Source: Chitinophaga pinensis (GTDB lineage Bacteria; Bacteroidota; Bacteroidia; Flavobacteriales_D; Crocinitomicaceae). From it: a stretch of DNA of 64,000 nt. The notes under the pieces were generated by a model, which was not told the origin of the DNA, ran no database searches, and saw nothing but the letters and a program-made list of their open reading frames with translations. Below are positions 39,740 through 49,800 of this stretch, in pieces. The stretch covers positions 57,032-121,031 of the forward strand of contig CALPMC020000001.1 in the NCBI GenBank assembly GCA_943324565.2, written 5' to 3'. Numbering within the stretch: position 1 is the first letter of the stretch; each line of letters begins with the position of its first letter. The translations under genes were made by a program, and so were the position numbers.

Positions 39740-40975
39740 ATGGAAGATTTAATAAAAAAACCATTTAACGTAAAAGAAATTAGAGAACAATTTCCTGCGT
39801 TGAGGCAAAAAATTTACGGTAAAAACCTTGTTTACTTTGACAATGGGGCGACTTCACAAAAACCACAAATTGTTTTAGATGCAATTAACCTTTTTTATTC
39901 AAAGGAAAATGCAAATATTCACCGAGGTGTACATTACATGAGTCAGAAAGCAACAACAGAATATGAAGCTTCGAGAATAAGAATTCAAAAATACTTAAAT
40001 GCTAAGAAATCCGAGGAAATCATTTTTACTAAAGGTGCGACTGACAGTATTAATTTAGTTGCATCTTCGTATGGAGAATTATTGCAAGCAGGGGATGAAA
40101 TCATCATTTCTGCTATGGAACATCATTCGAATATTGTTCCTTGGCAAATGTTGTGTATTCGTAAAGGTTTGGTTTTAAGAGTAGCGCCAATTAATAAAAA
40201 AGGAGAGCTTTTAATGGAAGAATTTGATCAATTACTTTCTAGAAAAACGAAATTAGTTGCCATCACACATATTTCTAACACACTTGGGACTATCAATCCA
40301 GTAAAAGAAATCATTCAAAAGGCACATGCTGTTGGTGCAAAAGTATTAATAGATGGTGCTCAAAGTATCCAACACATTAAAGTTGACGTGCGTGATTTAG
40401 ATTGTGACTTTTTCGTTTTTTCGAGTCATAAAGTGTTTGGTCCAACAGGAATAGGCGTTTTATATGGCAAAGAAGATTTATTAGACCGAATGCCTCCTTA
40501 TCAAGGTGGTGGAGATATGATTTCTAAAGTAACTTTTGAACGAACAACTTACAATGAATTACCTTTCAAATTTGAAGCCGGTACGCCACATATTGCTGGT
40601 GGAATTTGTTTAGGTACTGCTTTTGAATTTTTAGAGAGTTTAGATATGGTAGCTGCTGAAAAACACGAAAGAGAACTTGCTAAATATGCAGAAGATATCC
40701 TTGACACCTTTGAGGGACTTCATATAATTGGAGAAGCAAAGAATAAAACTAGCGTTGTTTCATTTACTGTTGATGGTTTACATCCATTTGATCTTGGAAC
40801 TTTACTAGACAAACAAGGAATCGCTGTAAGAACAGGTCATCATTGTACGCAACCACTAATGGATTTTTTCAAAATACCTGGTACTGTTAGGGCGTCTTTT
40901 GCATTCTACAACACAAAGCAAGAAATTGATTTGTTTGTTGAAGCATTTGAGAAAAGCTTATTCATGTTAAAATAA
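39740..40975 (+). CDS. sufS: Cysteine desulfurase SufS
   Basis: VYFDNGATSQKPQIVLDAI; FVFSSHKVFGPTGIGVLYG; VRTGHHCTQPLM. TACCTTTG element just upstream. Confidence 0.95.
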   Translation: MEDLIKKPFNVKEIREQFPALRQKIYGKNLVYFDNGATSQKPQIVLDAINLFYSKENANIHRGVHYMSQKATTEYEASRIRIQKYLNAKKSEEIIFTKGATDSINLVASSYGELLQAGDEIIISAMEHHSNIVPWQMLCIRKGLVLRVAPINKKGELLMEEFDQLLSRKTKLVAITHISNTLGTINPVKEIIQKAHAVGAKVLIDGAQSIQHIKVDVRDLDCDFFVFSSHKVFGPTGIGVLYGKEDLLDRMPPYQGGGDMISKVTFERTTYNELPFKFEAGTPHIAGGICLGTAFEFLESLDMVAAEKHERELAKYAEDILDTFEGLHIIGEAKNKTSVVSFTVDGLHPFDLGTLLDKQGIAVRTGHHCTQPLMDFFKIPGTVRASFAFYNTKQEIDLFVEAFEKSLFMLK

Positions 40976-40979
40976 TTCC

Positions 40980-41396
40980 ATGACAATAGAAGAAAAACAA
41001 CAAGAAATAATCGAAGAATTCAATGTCTTTGATGATTGGATGGAAAAATATGAATACATCATTGATTTAGGCAAAGATTTACCATTGATTGCACCTGAAT
41101 ACAAAACAGAAGATCGACTTATCGAAGGTTGTCAATCGCGCGTTTGGTTGCATTCTGAGTTTAAAAATAATTTGATGGAATATACTGCTGATTCAGATGC
41201 GATCATAACAAAAGGTATAATTGGCTTATTGATTCAAGTTATGAATAAAGAAACTCCAGAATCGATTTTAAAAACCGATTTACATTTTATTAAAGATATA
41301 GGTTTACAAGAACACCTCTCTCCTACTCGCGCGAATGGATTAGTAGGAATGGTAAAACGAATGAAAACAGAAGCACTAAAACACATTAAAAACTAA
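40980..41396 (+). CDS. sufE: SufE-like sulfur acceptor
   Basis: WMEKYEYIIDLGKDLP; IEGCQSRVWL active-site Cys; downstream of sufS. Confidence 0.93.
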   Translation: MTIEEKQQEIIEEFNVFDDWMEKYEYIIDLGKDLPLIAPEYKTEDRLIEGCQSRVWLHSEFKNNLMEYTADSDAIITKGIIGLLIQVMNKETPESILKTDLHFIKDIGLQEHLSPTRANGLVGMVKRMKTEALKHIKN

Positions 41397-41707
41397 TGGC
41401 TACAGAACAATTAGAAGACAAAATTGTCACCATGTTAAAATCAATTTACGATCCAGAGATACCTGTGGATATTTATGAATTAGGATTGATTTATGAGGTT
41501 AAAATCGACAAAGAAAATAATGTTGCAATTGATATGACTTTAACTTCTCCAAACTGTCCTGTGGCAGAAAGTTTACCTAAAGAAGTTGAAGATAAAGTTG
41601 CTTCCGTTGAAGGAGTACTATCAGCAAAAGTAAATATTGTCTTTGATCCATCTTGGGATAAAGACATGATGAGTGAAGAAGCTAAATTAGAGCTCGGGTT
41701 TTTATAA
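41396..41707 (+). CDS. SUF-associated DUF59/MIP18-family Fe-S assembly protein (SufT-like)
   Basis: YDPEIPVDIYELGLIYEV; MTLTSPNCPVAESLP. Confidence 0.9.
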   Translation: MATEQLEDKIVTMLKSIYDPEIPVDIYELGLIYEVKIDKENNVAIDMTLTSPNCPVAESLPKEVEDKVASVEGVLSAKVNIVFDPSWDKDMMSEEAKLELGFL

Positions 41708-41722
41708 AAATTAGTACTAAAC

Positions 41723-41761
41723 AAAAATCCCCGTTTCAGTAGTTGAAACGGGGATTTTTTT
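41723..41761. terminator. Bidirectional intrinsic terminator between converging suf genes and the TlpA-like gene
   Basis: AAAAATCCCCGTTTCA-gtagt-TGAAACGGGGATTTTTTT. Confidence 0.9.
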
Positions 41762-41791
41762 ATGTATAAGTTTTTAACGCGACTAAATTCC

Positions 41792-43189
41792 TTACTTATT
41801 TCCTTGAATCAAATACCAATCCACCCATGCATCCATTTGTTTTACGGAATTTGGTCGTAGAATAATTTCTCTTTTGTTATCTAACAAAAACATTGTTGGA
41901 GTCCCAAAAACGTAATAAGATTCAACAATGGGGCTACTCCATTTCTTAAAATCACATGAACTTATAAATGGTAAACTTAATGTGAACTTTGTGAATTCTT
42001 GAGGAACCTCATCCAAGGAAATAAACACCACTTCCACTCCTTGTGACTTCCATTTGGAATACAATTTAGCAATTTCAGGAATTTCTTCTTGGCAGCGGGG
42101 ACAATTGCTTGCGCCAAAAACCATCACCGTATAAGGAGATTTTAAGTCGGAAAGTTTCTTGGTTTTTTCTTTAGAAATGTCAGCAGGAAAAAACGTGTTC
42201 GGATAAAAAGCAAAATCAGGAGCAATGTTACCTTTTTTCATTGCACGATACGTTTCCAATTGCTTGGCTAAATCGCTGTTAATCGTGCAACTAACTTCAT
42301 TCAATACTTTCAGCGCTAGATATTCCGACGCTTGAAACAAACTGTGACGTTCCAATAAATCGAATAAATAGTCCGTAATTTCATTGAGTTTCTTTTCGTC
42401 TTTATTCAAATAACCTATCATTGCGTCGATAGAAACTTTCATTTCTATGAAAACAGAATCCAAAGATTTACCACTGTTTTCCAATAACCAAAAATGACTT
42501 TCAATCGCATCTTTCAACAAACCACTTCTGTACAAACGTTCGTCCGTGTAATCCAATTTTCTAAAATCAGCAATCGTTGCAGGAATTTCTTCAGTGCGGT
42601 ATTGCGCAATAGTCGAAACATCACTCACCAAACGGCGCACTGGTAAATACCACGCAACATAACTTTTAGGGTCCAAATTCGCTAGAAAACTTTTGTCCTC
42701 ATTTTTAATGCGTAAAACTTCATCCTCTATGGATTTCTTTGGTGTTTTTTGAATAGAAAACAATGAATCGAACAGATAAATTTTCTCTAAATATCCCCAA
42801 GCACTCATCGCTTGTTCTCTTCTCGGATGTTCAGCTGCATACACAGAAAAAGCTTGGTTTTGCGCGCCTTTCAAAACCTGAACGGTTTCCTTATAAGCCA
42901 GACTTTCACCCGCTAATTGAATGTTTTCTCCTTTGTCTAAAATAAGAAAAAAAGGTTTGTTTTCAGCTGTTATCAAATAACCAATACAAGGTTTGTCTGT
43001 ATTGAATTTAAAGGAAAAATTGCCACTCGCATTCACAACCATGCTATCTAGATTCTTAGATTGCAAACCATTGAACGAACCAAACTTCAACTGTTGTCCA
43101 GCAAGTGAGGAAATGGAACCTGTTACGGTTTGGGCATTCACAAAGTAGCTTGTAAACAAAATGAATATGAAGATTGCAGTTTTAATCAT
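41792..43189 (-). CDS. Secreted TlpA/thioredoxin-like protein
   Basis: Signal peptide; YTVMVFGASNCPRCQEEIPEIAKLYSKWKSQGVEVVFISLD with CPRC active site. Confidence 0.85.
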   Translation of the reverse strand: MIKTAIFIFILFTSYFVNAQTVTGSISSLAGQQLKFGSFNGLQSKNLDSMVVNASGNFSFKFNTDKPCIGYLITAENKPFFLILDKGENIQLAGESLAYKETVQVLKGAQNQAFSVYAAEHPRREQAMSAWGYLEKIYLFDSLFSIQKTPKKSIEDEVLRIKNEDKSFLANLDPKSYVAWYLPVRRLVSDVSTIAQYRTEEIPATIADFRKLDYTDERLYRSGLLKDAIESHFWLLENSGKSLDSVFIEMKVSIDAMIGYLNKDEKKLNEITDYLFDLLERHSLFQASEYLALKVLNEVSCTINSDLAKQLETYRAMKKGNIAPDFAFYPNTFFPADISKEKTKKLSDLKSPYTVMVFGASNCPRCQEEIPEIAKLYSKWKSQGVEVVFISLDEVPQEFTKFTLSLPFISSCDFKKWSSPIVESYYVFGTPTMFLLDNKREIILRPNSVKQMDAWVDWYLIQGNK

Positions 43190-43342
43190 CTAATATTTTT
43201 GTTCAAATTTAATAATTTAAAAGCCTTTGCAAAATCGGACATTTGAATAATAGTACTTTCGAGCATTTTTTTTAATCATTATAAAAATTTTATAAACCTC
43301 AAAATCACAAAAAATTATTCATTAATCTCGTTTCAATATATT

Positions 43343-43392
43343 TATTTTTCCTACTAGGTGTGGGTTTAAACCCACACCTAATAGGAAAAATA
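43343..43392. repeat. 50-bp near-perfect palindrome (25-nt arms, one mismatched pair)
   Basis: TATTTTTCCTACTAGGTGTGGGTTT|AAACCCACACCTAATAGGAAAAATA; only position 43354 vs 43381 fails to pair. Confidence 0.9.
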
Positions 43393-43402
43393 CATTCAAA
43401 CA

Positions 43403-43420
43403 AAACCATTTTAATGGTTT
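43403..43420. repeat. Short inverted repeat AAACCATT-TT-AATGGTTT, copy 1
   Basis: 8-bp arms; same sequence recurs at 46816-46833. Confidence 0.85.
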
Positions 43421-43461
43421 ACACCTCCAAATCGAAAAACCTTCTCGTTTAAAAGTTTTTT

Positions 43462-46422
43462 TTAATTCTTAATGCAACGCACAGAAAATCCCAAAGCTCT
43501 ACCATACAAAAAATAGTACATGGTAGCAGAAGATGTTGTGAATTCTAAACCTTTTGAATAGGTTCCACTAATGGTAGAAGTATAATAATCACCGCTTGCT
43601 CCAACATTTGTCAATATACCATCTGCACTAAATCTATGTCCTCCTAATGTAAGTTTCAAAGGTGATACAAAAGCACCAGCACTGTTTTGTGTACTAAAAC
43701 TTAATCTTTCTAAATCTAATTCGCTATTTGTCGGAACTCTATACCCACTTGGACAAGGGTTATTTACTCCATTCACACCTTGCCATAAATTAGAATTTTG
43801 CGGACTTCTCCAATCCTTGGGTGTATTTGGACCTAAAATAAAGTTTCCATTAGTAGGTTGGTCAACTGAACTTAATGTTGCAGTTGTTGCTGAAGTACGA
43901 CATTGATGCCCGTCACTTCTGCGACCCCATTGGTATAAATCTCCGTAAGCTAAAGCGTCTGTTGAACTAGTTGCTACTTGTGAAGCACCCAAGTTTCTGT
44001 CCATCCATGTTTTACCTGTTGTTGGGTTGGTTACATCATTTACAATGGTAGCACCGTTGCAGAATACAGAACCAACTGGGTAAGTAGGTTGAACACCATA
44101 AACGATAATACTTAATGTGCAGCTTTTACCTCCTATATTCACTGCGAAATTAGCATTTCCACTTGCGTTTGGCGTTCCTGAAATCGAGTAAACTAGATTG
44201 CCTGAGCCACTTGCAAATAAACTTTGAGTTATAGTTGCAGTTAAGCCTGTTACACCTGTCGAAGAAATATTCTGAGCTGGGTAAAAACCACCATTTCCAC
44301 TTGTGTAGGGAATACTTACACTTACATCACTTGCTGCTGTTCCAGAAATTAGGTTTCCAGTAACAGCCGAACTGCCACAATTAAACGCGCCAATTGAACC
44401 TATTGTTTCTTTAATACATCGAACAGTATAGCCAGTTGCGCGTCTACCAGTGTGCATTGAAGCGCTTCCATCATAAACCATTGTACGAGTAGTTTCACCA
44501 CTAATTGTACTACTAGAAACATAACCTTGTACACCGACAGCAGGAATAGACCCACCACCAGCTGCTCTAGCTCCGGTTAGTGTTAATTTTAAAACTGAGG
44601 CATAAGCTCCTGTGCTATTTTGACTTACCCAAGATGCCATTTCACTTGTTAATTCAGGTTCAGTTGGTAAACGGTAACCAAATGGACACGGATTATTCAC
44701 ACCATTCACTCCCTGCCATAAATTTGTATTTTGAGGACTTCGCCAATCGATAGGTATAATTGAAGTTGTAATAAAATACCCATGAGTTGGTTGGTTAACT
44801 GAACTTAATGTTGCTATTGTTGCTGAAGAACGACATTGATGTCCATCGCTTCTTCTTCCCCACTGGTATAATTCGCCATAAGCATTTTCGTCGGTACTTG
44901 ATGTAGCAACTCTTGAAGCACCTAAATTTCTATCCATCCATGTTTTACCTGTTGTTGGATTTGTAACATCAAATACTGCTGAAGGACCTAAACCACAGAA
45001 AACAAATCCATTTGGATATTGTAATGCATAGTTGATTGAAACATCTAAACTAAAACTACAACTTTGTCCACCCAAATTGATTGGAAAATTTGCAGTACCT
45101 GATGAAGTTGGAGTGCCTGAAATTGTATAGGTTAAGGAACTGTTATTCGTTATGACTCCAGCTGGTAGGGTTGCAATTAATCCAAGTACTCCTGTAGATA
45201 AAATTGTTTGACCAGAATAAGAACCTCCATTACCTCCAGTGTATGGCACATTCACACTCACTCCATTTGCAGCGACTTGATTTTTTAGTGTTCCTGTAAT
45301 AATAATTGAAGAACATTTTAATTGCGCAACAGTTGCAATTAAATCTTTTAAGCAACGAACTGAAAATCCATTCGATCGATAATCACTTCCCAAGTAATCA
45401 AATTCAGGTTCAAAACTTAGAGATTTCGAATCAGAACCACTAATTGTGTTACTCCAATAGACACCTTCATAACCAACAGAATAGAACGAACCATCCGCAA
45501 ACCATCTTTTACCTGCAGGAGGGATTTTTAGTGGCGAAGCTATTGCACCATCAATTCCTCTCACATTCCAACTATAACTTTCACTAATTAATTCATATTG
45601 AGAAGGTAAACGATAACCAGCAGGACAAGGGTTATTTACACCATTAACCCATTGCCATAAATTGGCATTTTCTGAACTTCTCCAATCAATATTCATAGAG
45701 GAAACTATAAAATTTCCATGTCCAGGTTCATCTGTGCTACTTAAAACACTAGTTATTGTAGAATTTCTACACTGATGCCCGTCATTTCCTCTTCCCCATT
45801 GGTATAAATCACCAAAAGAGTTGGCATCAGAACTTGACGAGGCTACTTGTGATGCTCCTAAATTTCTATCCATCCAAATTTTTCCTGTTGTTGGGTTAGT
45901 AACTTCGTTTACAATCGTAGTTATACCATTACAGAAAACCGAACCTAAAGGATAATTAGGCTGAGTTCCATATACAGAAAGGGTTAAGGTGCAAGTTTGT
46001 CCTCCTATTGTTAAAGTAAAACTAGCCACACCAGTAGCGCTTGGAGTACCAATGATTGAATAAACTAAATTTCCAGAGCCACTATTAAAAACACCTGCTG
46101 AAAGCGTTGCTGTGAGTCCAGTAACTCCAGTTGAAATTACTGTTTGACTGCTATACAAACCTCCATTACCACCCGAATATGGAATACTTGAGCTTACTCC
46201 GGTAGCAGCTGCTCCTGAAAACAAATTACCAGTGTTCACTGCAGAAGTACAGATTAAAGATGTAAATGTCCCTTGGAGAGCTTGTACGCTCAATGTGGTA
46301 CTTTGTCCAACGCAAATACTGGTGTCAGTACTCGTGACCGTAAAAGGCGTAACAACCTGACCAAAAATTGGAAAAGCAAGTAATACAATCAAAAGACACG
46401 TTAAATTTTGATACTGTTTCAT
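43462..46422 (-). CDS. Secreted FISUMP-repeat protein (3 GNGG modules alternating with 3 FISUMP modules)
   Basis: Signal peptide from ATG 46422 (MKQYQNLTCLLIVLLAFPIFGQ); FISUMP signatures K(I/T)WMDRNLGAS, LYQWGR..DGHQCR, NNPCP.GYR.P, VRC(I/L)K at roughly 45340-45920, 44400-44990, 43462-44030. Confidence 0.88.
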   Translation of the reverse strand: MKQYQNLTCLLIVLLAFPIFGQVVTPFTVTSTDTSICVGQSTTLSVQALQGTFTSLICTSAVNTGNLFSGAAATGVSSSIPYSGGNGGLYSSQTVISTGVTGLTATLSAGVFNSGSGNLVYSIIGTPSATGVASFTLTIGGQTCTLTLSVYGTQPNYPLGSVFCNGITTIVNEVTNPTTGKIWMDRNLGASQVASSSSDANSFGDLYQWGRGNDGHQCRNSTITSVLSSTDEPGHGNFIVSSMNIDWRSSENANLWQWVNGVNNPCPAGYRLPSQYELISESYSWNVRGIDGAIASPLKIPPAGKRWFADGSFYSVGYEGVYWSNTISGSDSKSLSFEPEFDYLGSDYRSNGFSVRCLKDLIATVAQLKCSSIIITGTLKNQVAANGVSVNVPYTGGNGGSYSGQTILSTGVLGLIATLPAGVITNNSSLTYTISGTPTSSGTANFPINLGGQSCSFSLDVSINYALQYPNGFVFCGLGPSAVFDVTNPTTGKTWMDRNLGASRVATSSTDENAYGELYQWGRRSDGHQCRSSATIATLSSVNQPTHGYFITTSIIPIDWRSPQNTNLWQGVNGVNNPCPFGYRLPTEPELTSEMASWVSQNSTGAYASVLKLTLTGARAAGGGSIPAVGVQGYVSSSTISGETTRTMVYDGSASMHTGRRATGYTVRCIKETIGSIGAFNCGSSAVTGNLISGTAASDVSVSIPYTSGNGGFYPAQNISSTGVTGLTATITQSLFASGSGNLVYSISGTPNASGNANFAVNIGGKSCTLSIIVYGVQPTYPVGSVFCNGATIVNDVTNPTTGKTWMDRNLGASQVATSSTDALAYGDLYQWGRRSDGHQCRTSATTATLSSVDQPTNGNFILGPNTPKDWRSPQNSNLWQGVNGVNNPCPSGYRVPTNSELDLERLSFSTQNSAGAFVSPLKLTLGGHRFSADGILTNVGASGDYYTSTISGTYSKGLEFTTSSATMYYFLYGRALGFSVRCIKN

Positions 46423-46588
46423 TTCTATTTTTTCTATCAATACAATACTGAATCAATCATCGCACTTTCTAGCAAACAATTTTACCTCGATGAATTGCTT
46501 TAGCGCAAATAAAAATGTAATGTTTTCAATGAGTAACTGCGCATACTCAAGGCAGAGGATTCTCAACTTACAAAAAAATAGTTGGAAT

Positions 46589-46609
46589 CAGGTTAAAGGT
46601 TTTAACCTG
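46589..46609. repeat. Hairpin CAGGTTAAA-ggt-TTTAACCTG
   Basis: Perfect 9-bp inverted repeat with 3-nt loop, between the 43.4-kb and 46.9-kb genes. Confidence 0.75.
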
Positions 46610-46762
46610 ACGAAAAACCTGAAAATCAAGTGATGACAGGAAAAGACTCGTAAACTTACGATTTTTTTTTAAATAACAAAATCAGTATTAGGAGTCCTAA
46701 ATTATTTGAAATCAATCTTTTAGACAACCTACGGATAGCTATTTTGCCTCATTTCATAAATG

Positions 46763-46801
46763 TCCTAATAGGTGTGGTTTTAAACCAACACCTAATAGAA
46801 A
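46763..46801. repeat. Degenerate copy of the 43.35-kb palindrome
   Basis: TCCTAATAGGTGTGGTTTTAAACCAACACCTAATAGAAA; same relative position downstream of a paralogous gene. Confidence 0.8.
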
Positions 46802-46815
46802 AACACATCCAACCA

Positions 46816-46833
46816 AAACCATTTTAATGGTTT
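46816..46833. repeat. Short inverted repeat AAACCATT-TT-AATGGTTT, copy 2
   Basis: Identical to 43403-43420. Confidence 0.85.
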
Positions 46834-46876
46834 CAAAATCAAATCGAAAAACCTTCCTTTTTTGAAAGTATCTTTT

Positions 46877-49800
46877 TTAATCTTTAATGCAACGGACAGA
46901 GAATCCGAAGACGCGATCCATGGCGTCCATAGTAGCACTGCTACTATCGAAAAGGAGACTGATCGAATAGTTACCGGTAATCGTACTAGTGCTGCTCCAA
47001 TATCGGCCCCAGGAACCGACAAATAAGAACGAACCACTAACGCGGTAGCCCGCAATGGTTATTTTAAGTGGTGAGGCAAAAGCACCCACTGTGTTAATGT
47101 TGCTCCAACTTAAGCGTTCATTGTTTAGCTCGGTTTCCGTTGGTAATCGATAACCATTTGGACAAGGATTGTTTACTCCGTTTAATCCCTGCCATAAATT
47201 CTGGTTTTGTGGACTTCTCCAATCAAATGGAGCTGAAGATGATCCTAATATAAAATTACCATGCCCAGGCTGATCCGTACTACTCAACGTTGATGTGGTC
47301 GCCGAATTCCTGCATTGATGACCATCACTTCTTCTTCCCCATTGATACAAATCTCCATAAGCATTGGCATCTGTAGAACTTGTTGCCACTTGAGAAGCAC
47401 CAAGGTTTCTGTCCATCCAAGTTTTACCAGTGCTTGGATTCGTTACATCTTTAATAACCGTTGGTCCTGAAGCGCAGAAAACACTGCCAGAAGGATAATA
47501 ACTTCCGAGAGTTGCAATAGAAAGCGTACACGATTGCCCACCAATATTCAATGCAAAAGTTGCTGTGCCATCTGCGCTCGGCGTTCCTGAAATGGTATAA
47601 ACCAAATTTCCTGCACCACTAGCAAATAACCCTTGTGAGATACTTGCTGTTATACCTGTTACACCAGTCGAAGAAATACTTTGTGCAGCATAGTAACCAC
47701 CATTTCCGCCTGTGTACGGAACGCTTGCAGTTACGCCACTTACAGCTGTTCCAGAAATAAGATTTCCAGTTACAGTTGCGCTTCCACAATTCAAAGCACC
47801 GATAGAACCAACCGTTTCTTTGATACATCGAACCGACATCCCATCAGATCGTGATACTTGGGTTAAACCTTGGTCTAATGAACCAAATGAAATGTTTCTT
47901 GAATTAGTACCTGAAATTGTAGAGGTCCAATAAACGCCTCCAACCCCAATAGAGACTAGATTTCCATTATTTGGATTAACAGATAAGCGCCCTCCACCAG
48001 CAGGTAATTTTAAAACTGAAGCGTATGCATTTGCAACCGTCCATGAGGCAGCTTCAGCATTCAACTCTGCGTAGGTTGGAACTCGAAATCCAGATGGACA
48101 AGGGTTATTTATTCCGTTAACTCCTTGCCACAAATTATTGTTTTGTGGATTGCGCCAATCACCAGGAGTTGTTGTACTGACAACAATAAAATTCGACGTT
48201 GCTGGCTGGTCTGTGGTACTTAGCGTTGTTGTTGTTAACGAATTCCTACATTGATGACCATCGGCATTTCTTCCCCATTGGTAGATGTCACCATATCCAA
48301 AAACATCAGTTGAGGAGGTAGCCTGTCTTACTGCACCTAAATTTCTATCCATCCATTTTTTACCTGTAGTTGGGTTTGTTACTTCAACTACCGTAGTTGT
48401 ATTATTCAAACTCCAACAATTCACCGTGCGTGTTAAAGTACATGTTCTACCTCCGATATTTAGTGCGAAACTAGCAGTTCCTGCCGAAGTAGGTGTACCT
48501 GTTATGGTATATGTTACAGAACCAACGCCAACAGCAAAAGCGCCAGCAGATAAAGTGGCTGTTAAACCTGTAATTCCTGTTGACGTAACTGTTTGTCCAT
48601 TATGTGTTCCACCATTTCCACCAGTGTATGGAACAACAGTACTCACACCGCTTGCTTCAACGCCTGCTGTCAAAGTTCCATTATTGGTTGCGGAAGAACA
48701 TGTTAATGCGGTAATCGCTCCCGCTGCTACTGTTCGGGTTAAAGTACACGCTTTACCTCCAATATTCAATGCGAAACTTGCTGTACCATTTGTTGTTGGA
48801 GTTCCAGTAATTTGATAAGTTAAGTTTCCTGCACCAATCGCAAAGCTACCTGGACTTAAAGTGGCTGTTAAACCTGTGACACCAGTTGAAACAACAGTTT
48901 GTCCATTGTGCATTCCACCATCTCCTCCAGTGTAAGGAACAGCAGAACTAACTCCACTTGCTGCTATTGTTGCAACCAACGCACCTGAATTCGTTGCGGA
49001 TGTACACGTCAATACCGATAAAGTTCCTGCACTAACATTCGTTGTTAAGATACAACTTTGTCCTCCAATACTTAAAGCAAAACTGGCTGTACCAATTGAA
49101 TTCGGTGTACCTGAAATCGTGTAAACTAAATTCCCCGCTCCACTTGCAAATAATCCTTGTGAAATATCAACTGTTAAACCGGTGACACCTGTTGAGGCAA
49201 CACTTTGATCGGCATAAAAACCTCCATTTCCACCTGTGTATGGAACACTGACACTCACACCGCTTGCTGCAACGCCTGCATTAAGATTTCCTGTTACAAT
49301 TGAGCTTCCGCAATTGAGCGCGCCAATGGAGCCTATTGTTTCTTTAATGCAACGCACAGTGTAACCATTAGATCGTCTAATTGAGTTTAAGCTGGCACTA
49401 CTAATGCCAAAGGAAATGTATGTTGAATAGTATATTGACCATGTATTTGAAATAGAACTTGTCCAATAAACACCAGCTGTACCGATATCTCCCAGTTGGC
49501 CATTTGAACCCAAACGATCTCCCGCCATCGGTAATTTTAAAGTAGAGGCAAAAGCACCAATAGAATTATTACTCGACCAGCTTAATCGTTCAGCATCCAT
49601 TTCAGAGCTTGTTGGAACACGGTAACCATTCGGACATGGATTATTGATACCATTTACTCCTTGCCATAAATTGTTGTTTTGCGGATTACGCCAATCTCCT
49701 GTATTTGTTTGTGTGTTATTAGTTATAAACCTAGTAGTGCCCGGTTGATCACTAACTGCAAGAGAAGTTACCTCAATAGTAGAATTCCTACACTGATGCC

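Noticed and set aside
43343-46833. CRISPR-like or IS-end interpretation of the palindromic repeats
   Set aside because: Only two diverged copies 3.4 kb apart, no spacer periodicity, no cas genes, no transposase, no target-site duplication recognised.
48285-48815. 176-aa plus-strand ORF with repeated FPPIFNAKLAVP motif (also 49917..50165, 51138..51332, 51507..51755)
   Set aside because: Exact antisense of the GNGG modules (reverse of TA.FALNIGGK); the open frames are a by-product of module codon usage, with no start context or independent signal.
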